Assembly (NCBI RefSeq): GCF_030272615.1
Contig: NC_081405.1
Span: 474,638,008-474,702,007, forward strand
Length of the DNA stretch: 64,000 bases
From: Cryptomeria japonica
Lineage: Eukaryota > Streptophyta > Pinopsida > Cupressales > Cupressaceae
Reading direction: 5' to 3'
Below, piece after piece: positions 55,596 through 64,000 of the stretch; the stretch's first letter is position 1; each line of letters opens with the position of its first letter. The position numbers and the translations under genes are program-made. The notes under the pieces are model-generated. The model was not told the origin of the DNA. It worked only from the letters and a program-made list of their open reading frames with translations, and made no database searches.

Positions 55596-57501
55596 ATGCC
55601 TCCATTAATGGAGAGAAAAACTGATGGTAAAGAGATTAATACCCGCAAAACCCCTGTCAATGGCATGAAAACATTCAGTGAAGCTGTTCAAGGGTGTCGC
55701 ATGACCTTTCCAGATGAGGTGAGGTTCGAACCAAAGACAAACCAAGATGCATCAGCAAATCCCGAAGAAGGTGAGGTTGCCTTGGCCTTGAGAGTCATCA
55801 TTAAACCTAACTCCTCTATGACTGAATGCATTTCTAAATAAATTGCTAGGCTTAGGGATTCCGGGACTTTTTTAGCAGCTCTTGATGTAGATAAAATGCC
55901 ATCTCGACAATATCTTAATAAATGGTTTCATGATACCTGGTTTGTTAAGTTTGGAATTCAGTTTTCGTTCTGTAGAATGTTACAAAAAGGTTTATTTCTT
56001 ATTTTCTTTAATGATAAAGAGATGCAAAAAAAGGTTATTGAAAAACAATTTTGGAGTATAGGCAACGCCTATTTTAGGGCCGTTCCTTGGACTCCACTTG
56101 TTTGTAATGAAGAAATAATGGCACTCTCCAACCCTAAATGGGTAGTTATTAAAAATGTCCCCCCATTTTTGTGGAATTGTATTGCTAAAATCACAGAATC
56201 ACTTGGAAAGGTTATTAAAATTGACTCCTCGGCCTCTCTGCTAACTCACATGGATGCAAGGGTTCTCATTGCATTCAACCCTTGAGTAATCCTCCCCTTG
56301 GGTATTGACATTTGTATAGAAAACCAACTCTTCTCATGTCCCCTAGAATACTTAGGAGGGATAAATGCATGTCATAGATGTAGAAGAAGTGGACATTATT
56401 TGAAAAATTGCCCTCTGATGGTGAAGAAAAATGGTACCTCCCTCAAGAAGACTTCTAGTAGTAACCGCCTTCACCTGGAGTCAGAAGAATCTATTAAGAT
56501 TGATCCTATTCCCTCTGCATCTCCACCCCTTGACCCCTCCCCCTAACCTAGGGTTATTGAATCTCTACCCTCATCTAATCCTTCTCCCCCCCTGTCTCAA
56601 CCCCAAACCCTCCCCTGCACATCCACTTCACCTCCCTTAATTGTAGAAGCTATTCTCAAATATCAGTTGGCATTAAAAGAAGCTAATCTGACTATTAGTG
56701 AACCTAATGTGCTAGAAATAGATAAGAACAAAATCTCCATTCATACTGGTGAACCTAGGAAGCAAAATACTCAGCAAATTGTCCTTGAAAAGATGAAGAT
56801 GGATGTAGATCATAGAAAATAACTTGAATTAGCATTAATTAATCAAAAAATGGAAATTGAATCATGTACCATACCATTCCTCCAAGAGTTGATTGGAGGG
56901 GAAGATGGTGGGACTCATGTTGCCACCAGTGCTACCGAGAAGGTTAGTCACTCCCCTCATGGACCTAAAGTTAATATGATTGCCCCCATAGAGGATATGA
57001 GCGTCCCTCATATAGAAAGTTTTACATAGGAGAATAAGGTAGGAGGTGAGGTAGAATCCAACAATCAGACTAAAATAACCTCTGATAACACTGATGGGGA
57101 GGTGGAGCCTACCATTTCTCCTTCTGACCAACCCCTTGAGAAAGGGCATGGTACTAATCCTGGGTTACAGTCCGCTGAATCAGTGAATAACAATATTGTG
57201 AAGGAAAATACATTTTCCCCTGATCCTAGAACCTTTAAGGTTGGAGCCAATGATGGGGGAGAAGATCTAACTGGTAATAAAACAAAAAAAAAGGAGGAAA
57301 AGATCTCCTAAAGTTGGTAAAGACAATTCAGCTAGGAAAGAATCCTTAGGACCTGATCAGCTCTCAGAACTCAGGAAAAAAAGAGGGAGACCACTATCAA
57401 CTGTGGCCTTTGATGCCAACCACCTCTCTAAATCTGAGGAATGGCCCAAATGTTTTGAAGGGTTTAAAGCCCTAGGGGACAATTCTGAAGCAACTCCTTA
57501 A
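55596..57501 (+). pseudogene. LINE ORF1: DUF4283-type RNA-binding protein with zinc knuckle
   Basis: One frame from ATG 55596 to about 57285, with stops before 55896, at 56283, 56544, 56820 and 57027; then a frameshift in an A9 run and a second frame to a TAA at 57499. Domain 1 (about 55860-56280) has LNKWFHDTWFVKFGIQFSFC, FFNDKEMQKKVIEKQFWSIG and WTPLVCNEEI, the plant ORF1 core. Then PLEYLGGINACHRCRRSGHY and LKNCP, a CCHC knuckle. The rest is Pro/Ser- then Lys-rich. ORF1 coats LINE RNA. Confidence 0.85.
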
Positions 57502-60500
57502 TGATGAAAACCATCTCATGGAACATCAGGGGATTAGAGGTCCCTGACAAGAAATATGTGGTCAAAGGATTCCTAAACATGCACAAGGAAATTGATTTCC
57601 TTATGCTCCAAGAACTAAAATCAGTAGGATTTTCTCTAGAAATCGAGCTAAAATCCATCTGGAGGGAAGCCACCCCTTTCTTCACCAAACACCCTAAGGG
57701 TAAGGGTGGAGCTGCAATATTGCTAAGTCCTAAATGGAAGAACGAGATTCTCAAATGGGGACAATCCCCCTGTGATAGGGCAGTATGGGTTATAATACAA
57801 AATGATAATGAGACATTTGGTCTCTACTCAATATATGCTTCTAATGACTACCGAGAAAGGGGGGAGATATGGGAATGGATTGCAAAATTAGAAGACATCC
57901 CTTGGCTCTTGGGAGGTGACTTTAATATGGTACTCAATGCACAAGATAAACAAGGAGGGAACAAGGTGGAATGGAAAGGAGTGGAGAGGATCCATTGGGA
58001 GAGGATGGTCAACAAATTGAGGTTGATTGACCTAATATTAGGTAAAAAAGGAGAACACAATTCAATCCGGTACACCTGGTGTAACCACCAACAATACAAT
58101 AAGAGAGTGTACTGCAGGCTAGATAGGTTCTACTTCAGCAGGGACTATTTTAAAATTATCAAAAATGAGGTGGGTGTTCAGTATGCTGTCATACCATATA
58201 CACTATCTGATCACCACCCCATTATGATTGGGCTAAAGATAACTAATAGTAAAATGGTCCTACCAAGCCCTAACTTGAATTTTAGATTGAACACTAGCTT
58301 GCTAAAGGATGGTGATCTTAAGTGTGCAATATACCTGGTCAGAATGTATAACAAATCTGGAAACAACAAGTTGTCAAACATTGAAAGGTGGAACCAAAAT
58401 ATTGCAACCTGGACCTCACTTTGTCAGGTGGTAGGTAAAAACAAAGCCAAGGATGCCAGAGAAATTGAGATGCAATTGCACAATGCATTACAAGTGGCAG
58501 AATCTGAACTACAAGGGGATCCAGAAAGTGCAACACTCGTCAACTCATCAGGGCCAAAAATGATCTTAGAAGGCTACAAAACTAGAAAATTAAAGGTTGG
58601 AGAGCAAGAGCTAAGCTTAACTGGGTAGATGCTGGGGATTGAGGATACAAGTTCTTCTTCCTAATGCTCAAAATGAAACAAGCAAGAGAGAATCTAGACT
58701 TCATATGGGAAGACAATAAAAACCTCTCTGAACCAAAGGAAATTATATAATGTTTTGCTCAGTACTACAAACAATTATTTTCTACAGAACCAATTAGGAA
58801 GGAGCACGACAATGCAAGGAAATTAATCATGTCTTTAGTCCCCAAACTCCTTGATAAAGAGGATAGCAGGATTCTTGAAGGTTCTATTTCCAAGGAAGAA
58901 ATCAAAGAAGCTATAGATGTCCTCAGTAATGACAAGTCCCCTAGACCTGATGGATTCCCAATAGAATTTTACAAGGATAATGTTGAATAGATTGTGGATG
59001 ATCTCCATGAGCTATATTCAGAGGCTATTCATAAGGGATCCCTAGGAGAAAATATAAACCAAGGTCTAATCAAAATCATTCCCAAAGAGGGTGATAGAAC
59101 CCTTGTTAAAAACTGGAGATCCATTACACTATTAAATGTATCATATAAGATATTAGCAAAGTTGACAGCAAGCAGATTGGAAAATATTCTACCTAAGATC
59201 ATCAGTACTACACAAACAGGGTTTGTCAAAGGACACTATATATTAGAGAACTTAATCACATGTTGGGAATCACTCCATTGGGCTAAAGAAACAGGTCAGA
59301 ATGGAGCCATGTTACTCATTGACTTCGAGAAAGCTTATGACAAAATATAATGGGAATATATTATTCAGATGCTTCAGACTCTAGGATTCCCCCCTGGGTT
59401 CTGTAAACTAGTCAAAACACTATTATGTGATGCTAATCCCTCAATTGAAGTAAATGGAATGAGATCCCCCAAATTTGCACTTTCCAGATCAATAAGGCAA
59501 GGTTGCCCCCTTGCTCCTACCCTATTTGTCATAGCTGCTCATGCAATGTTCTATTTACTCAAAGACTCCTCTGTCACTCCTCCTGTCAGGGGCATATCCT
59601 TACCTAATAAAAAGGAAATATGTAATGTCCAATTTGCTGATGATATTGCAATTCTAATTAAACTTGATGAAGAGAACCTTACTGCTTTGTTGGAAAATAT
59701 AAATGTTTTCTGCCTTGCCTCTGGAAGTAAGATTGCTATGCACAAATCTAACTTACTTGGCTGGGATGACAACCCCCTGGACTGGCTCACAAAATTCTCT
59801 CTCAATTGGTTGGGTCCTTCTCATAAGGTTAAATATCTAGGCATCCCCTTCTCCGTTCTTCTAAATCTAAAAGAAATGTGGGAATGGGTAAGGAATAAGA
59901 TAGAGAAGAAACTCTCCAAATGGAATAGGAACTATTTATCTTTGGCTGGAAGATTTCAGGTCTGTCAAAAGATCTTGGCATCATATAACATCTATTTCTC
60001 TATTACCTGGCTCTTCAAGAACTATCAATTTCACCATATCCAAAAATAGATAAGGGAATTCCTTTGGTCTAATGGGAAAGGCACCAGGAAGCAACATGCA
60101 ATGAAATGGGAGTGGTGTACTATGCATAAATTGTATGGTGGGATGGGGCTAAAAGATCTTAGAACTCAAGGGATAGCCCTCGCATCCAAATGGATTCTCT
60201 AAGCCATAGATGGTGAGGAGCCATAGAAAGTCCTAATAAGAAACAATATATCATCCTCAATTCCAAAAAAAGCTAAGAAGTGGAAAGGCCTCCCCATGAT
60301 AGACCTTCTTCTTGGATAGATATATGTAGCCCCAGCTGGATCGGGGGTCTTTAAGTCCCTATGGAAGGCCTGGGAATAGGTGAAGCATTTGGTGGAGTAC
60401 AATCTGAAGGGATATAAACATGACCAGTTCACTAGTGATAGATCTATCTGGTGGAATCTAATTTATCATGGAAAACCATTGGCAGCTCTTCAAGGTTGCT

Positions 60501-61582
60501 CTTCTCTTAAATGGAACAATATGGGAATCGGGCACTTTGAATAGATTCTGGAGAATGGCCAATTGAGAACATGGGAGGATTTGCAACTTGCCTTCTCTAT
60601 TCTGGTATCCCAGAGTAGAACCTATAACATCCTTAAGTCTGCCTTAACCAACGCTCTTCCCCAACCTCACCTTTCTCACCCCCTCTTCTCCTTCTCTGCT
60701 ATTAGCTGGGTTGATGGCACACCTCTTTCCTCTCTTAAAGACAAAAAAATTTATGCATCCCTCACTGAGGCAGATACCATTTTTCTTCACCTAAATAATT
60801 GTTGGGAGCTAAATTGGGAACTTGGGATATGGAAAGACATATTAGGTAGATTCTGGATGACTCCAAACGATCCAAAAAAATAGTTCTTTGGCTGGAGACT
60901 GCTATTAAATAAACTCCCTATTAAGGATAAGGAAGGTAACCACTTAAACTACAAAATTTGTAGAACCTCGGAGACTATGAAACATATCTTTTTTGATTGT
61001 CATTTTGCAAAGGAAATCTAGAACTTGTTCAGTCTAAATCTGGATGCTAATTGTGTTGAAATCATTAATGTTGTTTTAGGCTATATTAAGGGCTGTAGGA
61101 AAACTGCAAATATCTTCTGGTCTTGTTTATCTTTAGAAGTTTTTTGGCTCATTTGGAAATACCGTAATGATGATGTCTTTAATAACAACACGAGGCACCT
61201 CACTGAGTCTCTTAGGAGACTCATTTTTCATACTGTCTCAATGCAGGTCACTGTGGTTATAAAGCTAGATTCAGATAAGTTTGACAAATGGATAAAGGAA
61301 GGTGCTACCACTGTCTACATTAGAGAGCTATCCCATGGCTTCACATGGGAGAGAGATGAGCCAGGAAAGGTGGCATTTGAGCAAGCACTCATGGCCTTCA
61401 TGAGATAGATTGACCGCAGACATCTACATATGGAAATTTCTCGGGAGGAAGGTGACCTGATTCACCAGAGCACCTCACACCCTGATAGGCAAGACATTCT
61501 TGATGGCCGTATGGAAGTATGGCAAGATGGAGATATGGGCTGGGTGGCTTGGATCCCACCAGTGGGAGTCAACTCTTCTTGA
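57501..61582 (+). pseudogene. LINE ORF2: endonuclease, reverse transcriptase, zf-RVT
   Basis: About 1,360 codons. Frame 1 (57501-58628) is an APE-type endonuclease with all usual motifs: TISWNIRG, LQELK, YSIYAS, LLGGDFNMV, and SDHHPI. After one frameshift near 58560-58625 a second frame runs to the TGA at 61580. RT shows INQGLIKIIPKEGDRTLVKN and WRSITLLNVSYK, LLIDFEKAYDKI, SIRQGCPLAPTLF and catalytic FADDIAIL. The zf-RVT region (YKICRTSETMKHIFFDCHFA) follows. Stops at several sites sit where Trp, Gln or Glu is expected. The GPDGF loop reads RPDGF. Confidence 0.92.
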
Positions 61583-61794
61583 GACTCTGAAATTTCTTTC
61601 ATATAGGCTGTTACGACTCTTTAGTTTGATCTTTTTGCTCTTATAATATGATGTAATTGTGGTGTTACTCGTGGATTATAAATTTTTTGTTGATGACTGC
61701 ACCCTCCTATGGTACCTTGATGTGGTTATTCTCAGATAGTTCTGGTGATATGTAATGACCTTTTGATATTTAATCCAAAAAAATATATATATAT
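61583..61794 (+). other. LINE 3' untranslated region and AT tail
   Basis: T/G-rich sequence after the ORF2 stop ends TTTAATCCAAAAAAA and then alternates AT up to the TSD. The tail is part A-run, part (AT)n, which blurs the exact end by a few bases. Confidence 0.75.
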
Positions 61795-62114
61795 ATATAT
61801 ACCTAACTTAATAAAAATTAACAACTGAACAACAATTGTTTATTCATTGGGAATATACGATATAAAGGGACCAATAATTAATATATAATTAATAATATAT
61901 ATTAATATTTGAATTATCTAAATTAATATATATCTAAAATATACATTAATCCATAATTAATAATTAATATGTAATAATAATATATATTAATTAGAATTTA
62001 ATAATAATAAAATATATTAATTTTAAATTTAATATATTTATATTATTATTATTTTTTTGTTAAAACTACAAATTTTTTTATAAATTTAAATTACATGGAG
62101 GGCGGAAAACCCTA

Positions 62115-62345
62115 GGGCAACCGTGGGCCCACCTCCCATCCACAGGAGTGGGGGCGGCTGTGCCCTAGCCGTCGGGCTTGCGGCCACCACGGTGGACGCA
62201 GACCCTCGACCTCCACATAGTGGAGCCAAGGTCTCTGCGACCGTCATGGGGGTCGCAGACCCTTCGGTCTCCACCTTGTGGAGCAGGGTAGCTGTGGCCA
62301 CTCACGTGGACGCAACTTCTCTACCTCTACACAATGGATGCAGGG
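62115..62345 (+). repeat. GC-rich 57-bp minisatellite
   Basis: Units start GTGGACGCAGACCCTC (about 62189), GGGGTCGCAGACCCTT (about 62246) and GTGGACGCAACTTCTC (about 62303), 57 bases apart, with an upstream diverged unit of about 69 bases from GTGGGCCCACC. Each contains CTCCAC...GTGGAG, an inverted pair. It is rich in CpG, unlike its surroundings. Confidence 0.8.
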
Positions 62346-63441
62346 GCTCTAGGGAGACGGAAAGGGGAGGGGCATGGGTTGAGCTTCGGCTCCCCCCCAA
62401 AAAACTGCAATTTTTTTCTTTTCTCCCCCCTTTTTTTTGTTTTACAATTTCGATTTAAATCCTTTTTAAAAAAATAGAAATAAATGATATTTCAGAAAAA
62501 CATAAACCCCCATTTCCTTCATTCACAATTTCAATACTGTTGTTTATATTTTATTTCATTTTTCTAGATTGTTCAAAAAAAAAAAAAACAACAACAATAT
62601 GAGAAATTTTTCCTAGCAAGACCATGATTTTCCAAATACTCAATAATCTTCAAATAGGCAAGATTTGCTCAACCACAAAACCATTTAAATAATCTTGACC
62701 CAAAACAACCAATATTCAAAAAACTAAAACTTATATTTTATGAGAATTCATGGAGGTTTACAACAAGAAATTTTTAAGAACAACCATTTTTTGAAGAGAC
62801 AAAACCCAATATCCCAAGAAATCAAGAGATGCATTCAAATCCTACCTCATTTTGCATTCCTGGCAAGATTTTGAAGACGAGCCCAACCTGTAGCTGTAGA
62901 AAAATCCATCCTTCCAAAATCCCCAATTTCTCCATCCAAAAATATATTTCTTTCCAAAAAAAAAATCAACCACCACCAAAATATTTTTCCAACCTAGGTT
63001 AAAAGAATGAAATTTTGACCTAGTTTTCTAATTTCGAATTTAAACACTTTTTAAATAAAAAATAAAAATAATCATTCTTTTCAACTATTCAAATAATCTA
63101 ACTTGCTTTTCTAATTAAAATTAAAAATGCTTCTCTCTCATTAAATTTTAATTTTCTCAATATTAACTAAGCTCACATTTATATTTCACAATATTGATGA
63201 GGATAAAATATTTTAATTAAATTAAATTCCCAAAATCAATCTTTCACACTATACCAAATATACATATAAATTAAATTTGCTTTTCTAATAAAAATTGATT
63301 TTCTTAAATAATAAAAATTAACCTTTCTTTTTCCAAAATGCAAAAGAGATTAAATTATTTCTATTTCCAATAACTTTAAATCTTTCCTTTTTAAAACGCA
63401 TAAACTAGTTAAATTCGTTATTCAAAATTAACCATTAAATT

Positions 63442-63695
63442 AAACTCGCTACAAACATAAATAAAGCGATATTTTTAATTAATGATTAATCACATAAAAG
63501 AAACTTATATTTTTTAATTCCTCAATTACAAATGCATATATGAACACATTAAATCAAATTAAATACTTAAACTTGCTACAAACATACATAAAGCGATCTT
63601 TTTAATTAATGATTAATCACATAAAAGAAACTTATTTACTTTAAATTTTTCAATTACCAATGCGCAAATGAACAAATTAAATTGAATTAAATACT
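63442..63695 (+). repeat. 127-bp tandem duplication
   Basis: AAACTCGCTACAAACATAAA at 63442 recurs as AAACTTGCTACAAACATACA at 63569. Both are followed by AAAGCGAT.TTTTTAATTAAT, GATTAATCACATAAAAG and further matching sequence. About two units. Confidence 0.75.
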
Positions 63696-64000
63696 TAGGA
63701 TAAAATACTCCATTTTATCACATGCAAGGCACACAACCCAAGAAAGCCAACCAATCACATGACACACAAACCCAAACAAAAAGGGAAACCGATGGACCAC
63801 ACACGACGCTCACTTGATCATGGCTAAGGGAAGATGAGGGTTTTACGACCACCCAATCCAAATTCTAAGGATGAAAGAGGTATACTCAACCCTGCGAATC
63901 CTAATGGAGATGAACCTCACACCTAGGCGGTACTGTACTTGCAATCTCCTGCAACCATGAGTCACACACATAGACATATATTCAATGAAGGCATTAGCTT

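Larger units (their letters stand above)
55484..61794 (+). mobile_element. L1-type LINE, essentially full length
   Basis: 6.3 kb flanked by a 17-bp TSD, ATATATACCTAATTTAA (55467-55483) and ATATATACCTAACTTAA (61795-61811), one mismatch. It has a short 5' leader, ORF1 (55596-57501), ORF2 (57501-61582), a 3' untranslated region and an A-rich end running into an (AT)n tail. Order and domains (zinc-knuckle ORF1, endonuclease, RT, C-terminal zinc-binding domain) are those of plant L1. Several stops and two frameshifts make it defective, but key motifs are kept. Confidence 0.92.
61812..64000 (+). mobile_element. Element E, right part: AT-rich sequence with a GC-rich island
   Basis: Continues the sequence interrupted by the LINE; its end is not in the window. 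61812-62090 and 62460-64000 are very AT-rich (AATTAATATATATTA; AAATTAAATT) with no gene. 62095-62400 is a GC-rich tandem repeat. 63442-63695 is a 127-bp tandem duplication. The open plus-strand frame at 62123-62458 is a by-product of the repeat. I do not recognise the element. Confidence 0.45.

Noticed and set aside
62123-62458. 111-codon plus-strand frame in the GC-rich island
   Set aside because: Open because a 57-bp repeat is a multiple of three and stop-poor; composition is Ala/Val/Pro repeats with no domain.

Overview
The window is repeat-derived plant DNA from end to end. I see no ordinary single-copy host gene, no rRNA or tRNA gene and no CRISPR array. The identifiable parts are Ty1/copia and Ty3/gypsy LTR retrotransposons with 5-bp target-site duplications (TSDs), one L1-type LINE with plant-type zinc-knuckle ORF1, and two non-retroviral ORFs carried inside LTR elements. 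One of those is a plant mobile domain protein. This points to a seed plant with a large, methylated, transposon-filled genome. A gymnosperm is plausible, but the sequence alone does not prove it.

Layout. 1-3669: remnant of a minus-strand Ty3/gypsy element (eroded integrase, primer-binding site, LTR). 3670-21281+: copia 1, minus strand, split by a 13.2-kb Tat/Ogre-like gypsy element at 5678-18889. That gypsy element keeps gag, protease and the integrase tail, has lost reverse transcriptase (RT), and carries an antisense mobile-domain gene at 7646-9486. 21281-22569: LTR-derived sequence. 22570-53505: copia 2, minus strand, split by a solo LTR (22867-24580) and by a 25-kb stack (26942-51894). 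The stack's frame is a non-autonomous gag-only element with 3.5-3.7-kb LTRs, called GLE here. GLE was itself hit by three insertions: an odd LTR unit (27738-29238, S1), a non-autonomous LTR element with a four-knuckle gag and a long unknown ORF (31199-37472, S2), and copia 3 (39393-47034). 53506-64000: an unidentified LTR-like element E, interrupted by a LINE at 55484-61794.

Most junctions can be placed to the base, because interrupted reading frames resume after one TSD copy is removed, or because the second GLE LTR supplies an empty site. The order of insertion can therefore be read from the sequence: copia 2, then GLE, then S1, S2 and copia 3; and copia 1, then the Tat-like element.

Nothing appears able to transpose by itself. 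Nonsense codons, frameshifts and lost catalytic residues are everywhere, and many stops look like CAG to TAG, CGA to TGA or TGG to TAG/TGA changes. The most interesting content is three different non-autonomous LTR architectures. Two of them (the Tat-like element and S2) carry a globular non-retroviral domain followed by a coiled coil. The third (GLE) pairs giant LTRs with a gag and an unrecognised tail.
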